Assembly (NCBI GenBank): GCA_964447335.1
Contig: CAYUSA010000007.1
Location: forward strand, 10,733 to 74,732
Reading direction: 5' to 3'
Source: HRBIN12 sp964447335
GTDB lineage: Bacteria > Actinomycetota > UBA4738 > HRBIN12
DNA length: 64,000 nt
Made by a program: the position numbers and the translations under genes
In this document: positions 42,411 to 50,754 of the stretch, piece by piece
How positions within the stretch are numbered: the first letter of the stretch is position 1
Layout of the letters: the number at the start of each line of letters is the position of its first letter
The notes under the pieces: model-generated
The model's database searches: none
What the model saw: the letters and a program-made list of their open reading frames with translations, nothing else
What the model was told of the DNA's origin: nothing

Positions 42411-43067
42411 CTACGCGCGGACCAGGATGGCGATCATCGCGAAGTGACAGGCGGCGGCGCTCACCATGAACGAGTGCCACACCTCGTGGAAGCCGAACAC
42501 CGCGGGCACCGGGTCCGGGCGTTTCGTCGCGAACACGATCGCGCCGCCCGTGTAGAGGAGACCGCCGACGATCGTGAGCACGAGCACCGGTCGTGGGATG
42601 TCGTGCAGCATCGGCGGGATCGCGACGATCGCGAACCATCCGAGCGCCATGTAGAGGGCGCTGGTGAGCATCTTGAACCCGTCGATGCGCACGAGCTTCA
42701 GCGCGATGCCGGTCGCGGCGCCGGCCCAGACGACGCCCAGGATCACGACGGTCCACGGACCGTGGAGCACGAGCAGGGCGAGCGGCGTGTAGGTGCCGGC
42801 GATGAGCACGAAGATCATGGAGTGGTCGAGCCGCTTCATGCGACGGAGGGCCTTCGGCGACCAGCGTCCGCGATGGTACGCAGCGCTCGAGCCGAACACG
42901 GCCGTCAGGCTGAGCGCGAAGACGAGCGCCGCGACGCGGGCGACCCACTCCTCCGCGAGCACGACGAGCGCGATCCCCGCGGGGATGGACACGAAGAACG
43001 CGACCTGGTGGATCCGGCCGCGCCAGCGCGGCTTCGCCGGTCGGGCGTCGCCCTCCATCGGGCTCAT
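42411..43067 (-). CDS. Hemolysin III / PAQR-like membrane protein
   Basis: 218 aa with seven hydrophobic helices. The zinc-linked family motifs are present: SAAYHRGRW, LDHSMIFVLIAGTYTPLAL and GFHEVWHSFMVSAAACHF. Bacterial homologs are called YqfA or HlyIII and have been linked to membrane fluidity; true haemolytic activity is doubtful. Lies 48 bp downstream of the transketolase gene on the same strand. Confidence 0.85.
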   Translation of the reverse strand: MSPMEGDARPAKPRWRGRIHQVAFFVSIPAGIALVVLAEEWVARVAALVFALSLTAVFGSSAAYHRGRWSPKALRRMKRLDHSMIFVLIAGTYTPLALLVLHGPWTVVILGVVWAGAATGIALKLVRIDGFKMLTSALYMALGWFAIVAIPPMLHDIPRPVLVLTIVGGLLYTGGAIVFATKRPDPVPAVFGFHEVWHSFMVSAAACHFAMIAILVRA

Positions 43068-43114
43068 GGTAGCCCCAGCCGAGCGGTGCTCTCCAGGGGT
43101 GGTCGGCGGCGTGA

Positions 43115-44962
43115 TCAGGTACGTTCCGCCCGCAGGGCGAGCTCACCCTCGATGCGCTCCGCGATCGCGCGGGCCGAGATCCCGGCCCACTCGCGGAGCT
43201 CCTCGGGCGGGCCCGAGCCCGGCATCGCGCCCACCGCGAGCTTCACCACGCGACCGGAGAGCGCCGGCGCGTGCGCGAGCGCCGACAGCACGGCCTCGCC
43301 GAGGCCGCCCTCGAGCCAGTGGTCCTCCACGACGACGAGCAGCCCCGTCTCCTCCATCGCCTGGATGAGCGTCTCGACGTCGATCGGCTTCACGGAGTAG
43401 GCGTCGATCACGCGGATGCGGACGCGCCGTTCCTCGAGCTCGTCGGCCACCTGCAGCGCCTCGAACACCGTCACCCCCGCGGCGACGATCGTCGCGGCGT
43501 CGGCCGCACTCGCGCGCAGGGTCTTGCTGCCGCCGATCTCGAACTCCTCGTCGGGGCCGTAGAGCTTCGGGGTCTTCTCGCGCGTCGTGCGCAGGTACGA
43601 GATGCCGTGGAGGTCGGCCATCGCGGCGGTGAGCTTCGCGGCGGCGTTGCCGTCCGCGGGGTACAGGACCGTCGAGCCGTGCACGGCGCGCAGCATCGAG
43701 AGGTCCTCGAGCGCCATCTGCGACGGCCCGTCCTCGCCGATCGACACGCCAGCGTGGGAGCCGCACAGCCGCAGGTTCGCACGACTCACGGCCGCCATCC
43801 GCACGAAGTCGTACGCGCGGGTGAGGAACGCACCGAAGCTCGCTGCGAAGACCGTCTTCCCGAGCGCCTGCAGACCGACACCGACACCGGCCATGCACTG
43901 CTCGGCGATGTAGAGCTCGACGAAGCGCGCGGGGGCGACCTTCTGGAAGTCCTCGGTGTGCGTGGAGTTCGCGACCTCGCCGTCCAGGACCACGACGTCG
44001 GGCCGGACCGCGAGCGCCGCGAGCGTCTCGCCGAACGCCTTGCGCGTCGCGATGCCGTCCTCGTAGCTCGGGACGCTCACCACGGCGGGTACGGGCGCCG
44101 GGGGCGACCACGGCGCCGGCGCGGGGGGCGCGAACGTGATCGAGCGCGGGCCGCCGAGCTCGGAGATCGCCGCCTCGGCCTCGGCGGGCGAGAGCGCCTT
44201 GCCGTGCCAGCCCTCGTGATCCTGCAGGAACGACACACCGTTGCCCTTGCGCGTCCGTGCCACGATGAGGGTCGGGCGTTCCGCGGCCTGCGCTCGACGG
44301 TAGGCCTCGTCGATCGCGACGACGTCGTGGCCGTCGATCTCGACGGCGTCCCAGCCGAAGGAGAGCGCTCGCGCGACGTAGGCCGGGCCGTTCCACTGGA
44401 GCATCGTCGGGCCGCGCTGGCCGAGCCGGTTCATGTCGCAGATGCCCACGAGGTTCGTGACGCCGTGATGCGAGGCGTTGGCCATCGCCTCCCACACCGA
44501 GCCCTCGGCCATCTCGGAGTCGCCCATCAGCACCCAGACCCGGGCCGGGCTCGCGTCGAGCCTCATCGCGAGCGCCATGCCGAGCCCGATCGGCAGGCCC
44601 TGCCCGAGCGAGCCCGTCGCGACGTCGACGTAAGGCATGTCCGGCAGCGGCACCGGGTGACCCTGGATCGCGCTTCCCATCTTCCGGAACGAAAGGAGCC
44701 GGTCGTCGTCGATCGCACCGATCGCCTTCAGCACCGAGAACATGAGCGGCGAGGCATGCCCCTTGGACAGGACGAACCGGTCGTTCGCGAGGCTCTTCGG
44801 GTCGCCCACGTCGTAGCGGAGGTGGTCGGCGTACAGCACCGCCAGCAGGTGCGCGGCCGACATCGAGGACGTCGGGTGGCCGGAGCCCGCCGCCGTCGAG
44901 GCTCGGATCCCGTCGACGCTGAGTTGCGCCGCCAGCTCGTTCCACATCGTGACCCTGTCCAT
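43115..44962 (-). CDS. Transketolase, short (animal-like) form
   Basis: 615 aa, clearly shorter than the ~660 aa E. coli enzyme and close to human transketolase. N-terminal segment: AAGSGHPTSSMSAAHLLAVLYADHLRY. The thiamine-diphosphate motif reads LMGDSEMAEGSVWEA ... CDMNRLGQ, with Ser in place of the second Gly of GDG. The pyrimidine domain has VELYIAEQCMAGVGVGLQALG and the C-terminal domain is present. The ATG at 44962 has GGAGG upstream. It would transfer two-carbon ketol units in the pentose phosphate pathway. Confidence 0.88.
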   Translation of the reverse strand: MDRVTMWNELAAQLSVDGIRASTAAGSGHPTSSMSAAHLLAVLYADHLRYDVGDPKSLANDRFVLSKGHASPLMFSVLKAIGAIDDDRLLSFRKMGSAIQGHPVPLPDMPYVDVATGSLGQGLPIGLGMALAMRLDASPARVWVLMGDSEMAEGSVWEAMANASHHGVTNLVGICDMNRLGQRGPTMLQWNGPAYVARALSFGWDAVEIDGHDVVAIDEAYRRAQAAERPTLIVARTRKGNGVSFLQDHEGWHGKALSPAEAEAAISELGGPRSITFAPPAPAPWSPPAPVPAVVSVPSYEDGIATRKAFGETLAALAVRPDVVVLDGEVANSTHTEDFQKVAPARFVELYIAEQCMAGVGVGLQALGKTVFAASFGAFLTRAYDFVRMAAVSRANLRLCGSHAGVSIGEDGPSQMALEDLSMLRAVHGSTVLYPADGNAAAKLTAAMADLHGISYLRTTREKTPKLYGPDEEFEIGGSKTLRASAADAATIVAAGVTVFEALQVADELEERRVRIRVIDAYSVKPIDVETLIQAMEETGLLVVVEDHWLEGGLGEAVLSALAHAPALSGRVVKLAVGAMPGSGPPEELREWAGISARAIAERIEGELALRAERT

Positions 44963-45036
44963 GCACTGACCTCCGCTCGCCCGACGGCGCCTCAGCTTAC
45001 GGGATGCCCGTTCGGGCCCGCCGCGAACCACGCTGG

Positions 45037-45042
45037 TACCCT
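45037..45042 (+). promoter_or_regulatory. -10 box of a leaderless gene
   Basis: TACCCT ending 9 nt before the ATG at 45052, with no Shine-Dalgarno between. Confidence 0.4.
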
Positions 45043-45051
45043 GGTCCGCAT

Positions 45052-45348
45052 ATGGCTGACTACCGAGAGGTCCGCGTCGAGCGCCTCTACCTCAAGGCCC
45101 CGAACACCGACAAGCTGCGCAAGACCGCGGCCGGCCGGCACCGGTACCTGCTCGCCGCCGGCTGGCGCGAGATGGAGCGCTCGCAAGGGGTGGACCACAT
45201 CCGGGTGCGGTACGAGCGCACCGGGCACCCGCCCCTCAAGAGCCGCCTCCCTCGGCCGGAGAAGGAGCAGTTCCGGTTCGAGCGGCGACCGCGTAGCGGC
45301 CCGGGGCAGGGCGGCAGGGGCGGCGGACGAGGCGGCCCTCGCCGCTGA
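45052..45348 (+). CDS. Small basic hypothetical protein with RGG-rich tail
   Basis: 98 aa. The body (REVRVERLYLKAPNTDKLRKTAAGRHRYLLAAGWREMER) is mixed alpha/beta and basic. The C-terminus is PGQGGRGGGRGGPRR, an RGG-box-like tail often seen in RNA-binding proteins. No known domain is recognised. An in-frame ATG at 45004 exists, but the TACCCT -10 at 45037-45042 points to 45052 as a leaderless start. A hairpin terminator follows at 45393. Confidence 0.6.
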   Translation: MADYREVRVERLYLKAPNTDKLRKTAAGRHRYLLAAGWREMERSQGVDHIRVRYERTGHPPLKSRLPRPEKEQFRFERRPRSGPGQGGRGGGRGGPRR

Positions 45349-45392
45349 CCGTAGGGCCCGGCCGGCGTCGTGGCACCACACCGGACATCGAA

Positions 45393-45418
45393 GAGGGACC
45401 CGGCGCCGCGGGTCCCTC
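45393..45418 (+). terminator. Hairpin terminator after the 45052 gene
   Basis: GAGGGACCCG (45393-45402), loop GCGCCG, CGGGTCCCTC (45409-45418): a perfect 10-bp stem followed by the T-containing run GTTCGTTCT. The best intrinsic terminator in the window. Confidence 0.6.
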
Positions 45419-45456
45419 GTTCGTTCTCGGCCTCGCTCTCGCCCCGAGGTCAGCTG

Positions 45457-45510
45457 GCCGAATATCCTTCGGCAGAGAGGCGGCCTCGCCGGATGGATGC
45501 CCCGTATAAT
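45457..45510 (+). promoter_or_regulatory. Consensus -10 and upstream inverted repeat before the aminomutase gene
   Basis: A perfect TATAAT at 45505-45510 stands out in this GC-rich DNA and gives a leader of about 58 nt before the ATG at 45575. No -35 is recognisable at 16-18 bp. An inverted repeat GCCGAA-TATCC-TTCGGC (45457-45473) lies upstream at the distance of an activator site. The 226 bp between genes otherwise holds only the terminator at 45393. Confidence 0.5.
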
Positions 45511-45574
45511 GGCGGTCCATTCGAAAGATGTCCGTGGCGCCGGGCCTCCGGCGCGAGCACCCAGGGGGTCCGAG

Positions 45575-47011
45575 ATGAGCGATGAGATCCTGGAGACCGA
45601 GGGCGGATCGCAGCCCACCAAGGCACGGCCGAAGCGCGAGATCGGGAAGGCCCACGCCTCCGAGCAGCCCTTCGAGTACCCGCTGAAGCGCGAGTTCGTC
45701 GAGCCGGACTGGACGCGCCTGCCGGGCTTCAAGGGCGTCACGACGCAGCAGTGGGAGTCGGCGCAGTGGCAGCGCTCGCACACGATCAAGAACCTCGTCG
45801 AGCTGAAGCGCGCGTTCGGCGACCTCCTGCCCGGCGACCTGTACGCGGACATCGAGCGCGACCAGCAGGAGCGCGCCACGATGTCGATGCTGATCCCCCC
45901 ACAGATGGTCAACACCATGGACGAGCGCGACCTGCGCGAGGACCCGGTCCGCCGCTACATGGCGCCGGCGTTCAGCGATCGCGCGGATGAGTTCCCGAGC
46001 CATCCGATGGCCTCGAGGGACTCGCTACACGAGTCCGACATGTGGGCCGTCGAGGGACTCACGCACCGCTACCCCACGAAGGTGCTCGCCGAGATGATCC
46101 CGACGTGTCCGCAGTACTGCGGTCACTGCACGCGGATGGACCTGGTCGGCAACGACACGCTGCAGGTCCTGAAGTACAAGTTCGAGATGAAGCAGCAGGA
46201 GCGCTGGGACGCGATGCTCGACTACCTGCGACGCACGCCGTCGGTGCGTGACGTCGTGGTCTCGGGCGGCGACGTGGCCAACGTGCCGGTCGCACGCCTG
46301 CAGGAGTGGCTGTTCAAGCTGTTCGAGATCCCGAACATCCGCGACGTGCGCCTCGCGACGAAGGGCCTGCTGGGCCTGCCGCAGCACTTCCTCCAGGACG
46401 AGGTGCTCGAGGGCTACGAGGCGATCGTGAAACGCGCGCACGAGCGCGGCGTCGAGATCGCCGTGCACACCCACGTGAACAGCGCCCAGCAGGTGACGCC
46501 GATCTTCGCGAAGGCGGTCGGCAAGCTCCTCGACATGGGCTACCGCGACGTCCGCAACCAGGGCGTGCTCCTGCGCGGGGTGAACACGCAACCGAAGCAG
46601 CTCCTCGAGCTCGCGTTCATGCTCATCGACCACGCGAAGGTGATCCCGTACTACTTCTACATGTGCGACATGATCCCGAACGCAGAGCACTGGCGCCTCG
46701 CCGTGTGGGAGGCGCAAGACCTCCAGATGGCCATCATGGGGTACCTGCCGGGGTTCGCGACGCCGAGGTTCGTGTGCGACGTTCCCTTCGTCGGCAAGCG
46801 CTGGGTCCACATGATCAGCAACTACGACCGGGTGAAGGGCATCACGTACTGGAAGAAGAACTACCGGACCGGCATCGAGTTCGACGACCCCGAGGCGCTC
46901 ACGCGCGAGTACCCGTACTACGACCCGGTCTCCACGCTCCCCGAGGAAGGTCAGGCCTACTGGCGCGAGGAGCTGCGCAAGCACGGCGCGCTCGTGCTCC
47001 AGCCGGTCTGA
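45575..47011 (+). CDS. Radical SAM aminomutase, KamA (lysine 2,3-aminomutase) family
   Basis: 478 aa. The [4Fe-4S]/SAM motif is CPQYCGHC (Cys178, 182, 185), followed by VVVSGGDVANV (SAM-binding). The late segment TPRFVCDVPFVGKRWVHM carries a lysine at the place of the PLP lysine in clostridial lysine 2,3-aminomutase. A long charged N-terminal region (1-60) is also seen in some actinobacterial members. It probably migrates the amino group of lysine or glutamate to make a beta-amino acid. No lysine-fermentation or antibiotic genes adjoin. Confidence 0.82.
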   Translation: MSDEILETEGGSQPTKARPKREIGKAHASEQPFEYPLKREFVEPDWTRLPGFKGVTTQQWESAQWQRSHTIKNLVELKRAFGDLLPGDLYADIERDQQERATMSMLIPPQMVNTMDERDLREDPVRRYMAPAFSDRADEFPSHPMASRDSLHESDMWAVEGLTHRYPTKVLAEMIPTCPQYCGHCTRMDLVGNDTLQVLKYKFEMKQQERWDAMLDYLRRTPSVRDVVVSGGDVANVPVARLQEWLFKLFEIPNIRDVRLATKGLLGLPQHFLQDEVLEGYEAIVKRAHERGVEIAVHTHVNSAQQVTPIFAKAVGKLLDMGYRDVRNQGVLLRGVNTQPKQLLELAFMLIDHAKVIPYYFYMCDMIPNAEHWRLAVWEAQDLQMAIMGYLPGFATPRFVCDVPFVGKRWVHMISNYDRVKGITYWKKNYRTGIEFDDPEALTREYPYYDPVSTLPEEGQAYWREELRKHGALVLQPV

Positions 47012-47058
47012 TCGTCGCGGGCGCTCGGACCGCAGGGGCGGGGGTCGTTCCCCCTTCC

Positions 47059-48288
47059 TCAGGCGTTGATCACGTCGGAGAACAGCTCCGCGTAGGCCTG
47101 GTACTCCTCGTCCGAGAACGCCTTGTACTCGAACAGGTTCGCGTCGGCAGGATCCTCCGGCGGGAAGAGTAGCGGGCTCTCGGACAAGGTCTCGTAGTAC
47201 GCGCGGTCGGCGCCCTTGGCCTCCTTCGCCTTGTCCCGCATCAGATCCTGAACGCCGTCCACCGGCGTCATGTACAGGACCCAGTCGGTCACCTGCACGG
47301 CGATCTCGGGGCGGAAGTAGAAATCCATGAACGCGTGCGCGTCGGCGGGGTGCTCGGCGCCGATCGGGATCGCGTCGCCGCTCGCCCAGATGATGCCGCC
47401 CTCGTCCGGCACGATGAACTCGAGATCGGGCGCCCCGCCGAGGTACTTCCAGTAGAAGACGTCGCCGGACCACGCCATCGAGGCCCACACGTTCTTGTCG
47501 ACGAGGTCCTGCACGTAATCCTGACCGTAGTACCTGCGCACGATGTTCGCGTCGCGCTGCTCGATGAGCTTCTCCTGCGCGCGCTTCGCGTCATCCAGGG
47601 TGGCCGTCTGCGGGTCGACGCCGAGCATGAGCAGCGTCAGCGTCATCGCGTCCACCATCTCGGTCAGCATGCCGACCCGTCCCTCGAGCTTGGGGTCCCA
47701 GAGGTCGGCGAAGCTCGTGATCTTCCCGCCGACGAGGTCGGGGTAGTACGCGATGCCGGTGACGCCGCCCTGCCAGGGCACGCTGCGCGCGTTCCCCGGG
47801 TCGTACGCCGGGTCCCGGAACGCGTTCAGCATGTTCTTGTCGGCCGTCGGCAGTGCGTCCCAGTGGAGGTCCTCGAGGTAGCCGTTGTTGCCCATCTGGT
47901 GGATGAGCCAGTCCGCGATGCACATCAGGTCCCAGCCGGTCGCCTGCCCTCGCGAGAGCTGGGGGTAGAGCTTCGCGAACCAGCTCTGGTTGTCGCTGAT
48001 GATCTCGCGGTAGTCCGGCTTGATCCCGGTCTCGGCCTCGAACGCCTCGAGCGTCGGGCGCCGTCCACCCTTGGCCCGGTCGATGTACAGAGGCCACTGC
48101 GCGATCTTCACCTCGCCGGCGATGTCCGGGAGCGGCTGCGAGGACCCGCCCGCCGTCGGCTCGTCGCCACCGCAGGCCGCGAGCACCGCCGCGAGCGAGA
48201 GCCCCATGCCGCCCCGCCCCGCACCGCGCAGGAAGCGCCGCCGGGAGACGGGGGCGTGCATCCACCGATCGAGGTCCCACTGACCCAT
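47059..48288 (-). CDS. Second polyamine-type ABC substrate-binding lipoprotein
   Basis: 409 aa. Signal SRRRFLRGAGRG (RRR 16-18) and lipobox AVLAAC (Cys39) suggest Tat export and lipidation. The mature protein (VKIAQWPLYIDRAKGGRRPTLEAFEAETGIKPDYREIISDNQSW) belongs to the PotD/PotF class. No permease or ATPase genes adjoin it, so it may serve the 19988-24312 transporter or be an orphan. It diverges from the TetR-CocE fusion gene across 139 bp. A minus-strand -35 TTGACA (48361-48356) fits its promoter. Confidence 0.85.
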   Translation of the reverse strand: MGQWDLDRWMHAPVSRRRFLRGAGRGGMGLSLAAVLAACGGDEPTAGGSSQPLPDIAGEVKIAQWPLYIDRAKGGRRPTLEAFEAETGIKPDYREIISDNQSWFAKLYPQLSRGQATGWDLMCIADWLIHQMGNNGYLEDLHWDALPTADKNMLNAFRDPAYDPGNARSVPWQGGVTGIAYYPDLVGGKITSFADLWDPKLEGRVGMLTEMVDAMTLTLLMLGVDPQTATLDDAKRAQEKLIEQRDANIVRRYYGQDYVQDLVDKNVWASMAWSGDVFYWKYLGGAPDLEFIVPDEGGIIWASGDAIPIGAEHPADAHAFMDFYFRPEIAVQVTDWVLYMTPVDGVQDLMRDKAKEAKGADRAYYETLSESPLLFPPEDPADANLFEYKAFSDEEYQAYAELFSDVINA

Positions 48289-48322
48289 CGCGTCACCCTC
48301 CGGTCTCGATACGTCGAATGCG

Positions 48323-48409
48323 GTTCAGAGAATCCTTCACCCACCGCGAGCCCGATGTCAAGGCAACCGACCGTGAACCGGCCCCATTCCTTGATGTATG
48401 TTCAGAGAA
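48323..48409. promoter_or_regulatory. Divergent promoter region with a 10-bp direct repeat
   Basis: GTTCAGAGAA occurs at 48323-48332 and again at 48400-48409. The first copy overlaps the downstream edge of the minus-strand -10 (AAGGAT, 48337-48332; -35 TTGACA 48361-48356, 18-bp spacer). The second overlaps a plus-strand -10 TATGTT (48397-48402). Each copy thus sits at the start region of one divergent promoter, as expected for sites of the fusion protein's TetR domain. Confidence 0.5.
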
Positions 48410-48427
48410 ACAGCGGAGGTCGACGGC

Positions 48428-50731
48428 GTGCCGAGGAAGAAGGACCAGGGGCTACGGCGGCACCAGATCCGCGGGGCTGCACTCCGCGTGATCGCCGCGC
48501 GAGGGCTGCTCGACCTGCGGCTGCGCGACATCGCGGAGGAGGCCGGGCTCACGCCGGCCTCGGTCCTGTACTACTACCCCGAGCTCGAGGAGCTCCTTTC
48601 GGAGGCGTTCCGCCACGCGATGGAGCGGTACTACGAGCGCCGGCGCGAGCTCGTGGAGGCCGTCGAGGACGCCCGCGAGCGCCTCGTCACAGCCGTGCGC
48701 GCCGGCATGCCGACCGGCCCCGACGACGCCGAGATGATGATGCTGTGGGAGGCGGTCCCGTTCGAGCGCACGAACCCGGCGCTCGCGGACTTCGACCGGC
48801 TCTTCGTCGCGCGGCAGACGGACCTGTATGTGTCGATCCTCGAGCTCGGCGTCGCGCAGGGGCACTTCGAGCCACGGGAGGACCTGCGCACGATCGCGTG
48901 GAACCTCCTCGCGCTCGAGGACTACCACGGGCTCGGCGTGCTCCTCGGCTACCTGGGCTCGGTCGCCGAGGCCGAGCGGCTGGTCTTGTCGTACGCGGCG
49001 CTCGCGACCGGGTGCGAGCTCGCGTCCTTCGCCGGCACGACACCCCACGTCGAGATCGAGCCGGATCCGGACCGCCCGCATCCGGTCCGGACGCCGGAGC
49101 CGCTGCCGATGGCGGCGGTCGACCCTCGCGCCGAGGAGGTCCGCATCCGGACACGGGACGGCGTGCGCCTCGCGACCGACGTCTACCTGCCCGACGGCCC
49201 GGGGCCGTTCCCCACGGTGCTCGTGCGGCTGCCGTACGGCAAGAGCGAGCGCTTCAGCTTCATGCCGCAGATCGCCGCGCTCGCCACCGAGCGCGGCTAC
49301 GCGTTCGTCGCCCAGGACGTCCGCGGCAAGTTCCGGAGCGACGGCGAGGCGATCGCCTTCGTGCACGAGGCCGAGGACGGCGCCGACACGCTGGACTGGA
49401 TCGCCGCGCAGCGCTGGTCCGACGGCGCGGTCGGGATGTTCGGCGACTCGTACTACGGGTTCACGCAGTGGGCGGCGGCCTCGACCGGGCACCCCGCGCT
49501 GCGTGCGATCGTGCCGCGGTTCACGACATCGCGCGTCGGGGACGACTGGATGCACCACCAGGGCGTCTTCTGCCTCTACGCGATGGGCGAGTGGGCCGCG
49601 ACGGCGTGGGTCGGCGCCGACCTCTACGACTTCCGCACCGCGTTCGCGACGAGGCCGCTCGCCGACGTCGTCGCGGCCGAGCACGCGGGACGGCGGTCGC
49701 CGAGCTTCGACCGGTGGATCCGCACGCCGCCCGAGGATCCCTTCTGGACGACCGGGATCTACGCGAACGGCGACCCGGCCGCGGCGCTCCGCATCCCGGC
49801 CCTGCACTGGGGCGGCTGGTGGGACGTCTTCCAGCGTGGGCAGGTCGCGGACTTCCTCGCGGCCACGGCGTCCGGGGCGCCGGGGCAGCGCCTCGTGATG
49901 GACTCGACCGACCACTTCGACGACCCGCTCGTGCCCGACGGCGAGCCCGTGTTCGACATCGAGGAGGACGACGAGGCGCTCGCGCGCTACCTGCCGGCCT
50001 CGATGGGGCCGGTGCTCGCGTTCTTCGACCGGCACCTGCGTGGGCTCGACCCGGGGCCGATGCCGCCGGTGCGCTGGCACCTCGCGAACGAGGGCTGGCG
50101 CGAGGCCGAGACCTGGCCCCCCGCCGGCGCCAGCGTCCGGAAGCTCCACCTCGTGGACGGAGCGCACGCGCGAGCGGGAGTCGAGGGCGGCGGCCTGGCC
50201 GAGCGTCCCGACGCCGTTGCGACCGAGGTCCGCTGGACGCACGATCCGTCCTCCCCGGTCCCCGACCTGATCCGCGACGGCTGGCGCCCGCTCCTCGGCC
50301 TGCCCGACGAGCGCGAGGTCGAGACCCGCGACGACGTCCTTTCCTTCACCGCCGAGCCCGAGACCAGGCCGCTCGACCTCGCCGGGCCCGCGCGGGTGCG
50401 CGCGACGGTCGGAGCCCTCGGGGCGAACGCGCACGTGGCCGCCAAGCTCGTCGACGTGTTCCCGAACGGCCGGGCACGACGGATCCTGCAGGGGATCTCG
50501 CGGGTGCCGGCCGGCGGTGGGCGGGTCGAGGTCGACCTCGGGCACACCGGCTACCGCCTCAGGCCCGGCCACCGCCTGCGGCTCGAGATCGCGGGGAGCG
50601 ACTTCCCGCGGTACCTCCTTGACCCGGGCACCGACGAGGACCCGTGGAACGCGGTGCGGACCCTGCCGGCCGAGCGCGACATCCGCATCGGCGGCGGCGC
50701 GGGAGCCTCGCTCGACCTGACGGTGTGCTGA
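48428..50731 (+). CDS. TetR DNA-binding domain fused to a CocE/NonD-type hydrolase
   Basis: 767 aa single reading frame. Residues ~8-60 form a TetR helix-turn-helix (GAALRVIAARGLLDLRLRDIAEEAGLTPASVLYYYPELEELL) and ~60-200 an all-helical TetR-like core. A Pro-rich linker (~205-230) leads to an X-Pro-dipeptidyl-peptidase/cocaine-esterase fold. The triad candidates are Ser341 (GMFGDSYYGF), Asp466 (HWGGWWDVF) and His496 (STDHFDD), spaced as in CocE; a jelly-roll-like C-terminal domain follows. I prefer GTG 48428, 8 nt after GGAGG, to ATG 48398, which lies in the predicted -10. The fusion suggests a regulator with its own acyl-ester/amide hydrolase. Confidence 0.85.
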   Translation: MPRKKDQGLRRHQIRGAALRVIAARGLLDLRLRDIAEEAGLTPASVLYYYPELEELLSEAFRHAMERYYERRRELVEAVEDARERLVTAVRAGMPTGPDDAEMMMLWEAVPFERTNPALADFDRLFVARQTDLYVSILELGVAQGHFEPREDLRTIAWNLLALEDYHGLGVLLGYLGSVAEAERLVLSYAALATGCELASFAGTTPHVEIEPDPDRPHPVRTPEPLPMAAVDPRAEEVRIRTRDGVRLATDVYLPDGPGPFPTVLVRLPYGKSERFSFMPQIAALATERGYAFVAQDVRGKFRSDGEAIAFVHEAEDGADTLDWIAAQRWSDGAVGMFGDSYYGFTQWAAASTGHPALRAIVPRFTTSRVGDDWMHHQGVFCLYAMGEWAATAWVGADLYDFRTAFATRPLADVVAAEHAGRRSPSFDRWIRTPPEDPFWTTGIYANGDPAAALRIPALHWGGWWDVFQRGQVADFLAATASGAPGQRLVMDSTDHFDDPLVPDGEPVFDIEEDDEALARYLPASMGPVLAFFDRHLRGLDPGPMPPVRWHLANEGWREAETWPPAGASVRKLHLVDGAHARAGVEGGGLAERPDAVATEVRWTHDPSSPVPDLIRDGWRPLLGLPDEREVETRDDVLSFTAEPETRPLDLAGPARVRATVGALGANAHVAAKLVDVFPNGRARRILQGISRVPAGGGRVEVDLGHTGYRLRPGHRLRLEIAGSDFPRYLLDPGTDEDPWNAVRTLPAERDIRIGGGAGASLDLTVC

Positions 50732-50754
50732 TGCCCGCTGCTAGGCTCGCGCCG

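Noticed and set aside
48398..48427. ATG start ten codons upstream for the TetR-CocE fusion
   Set aside because: It lies inside the predicted -10 TATGTT and has no ribosome-binding site; GTG 48428 has GGAGG at ideal spacing.
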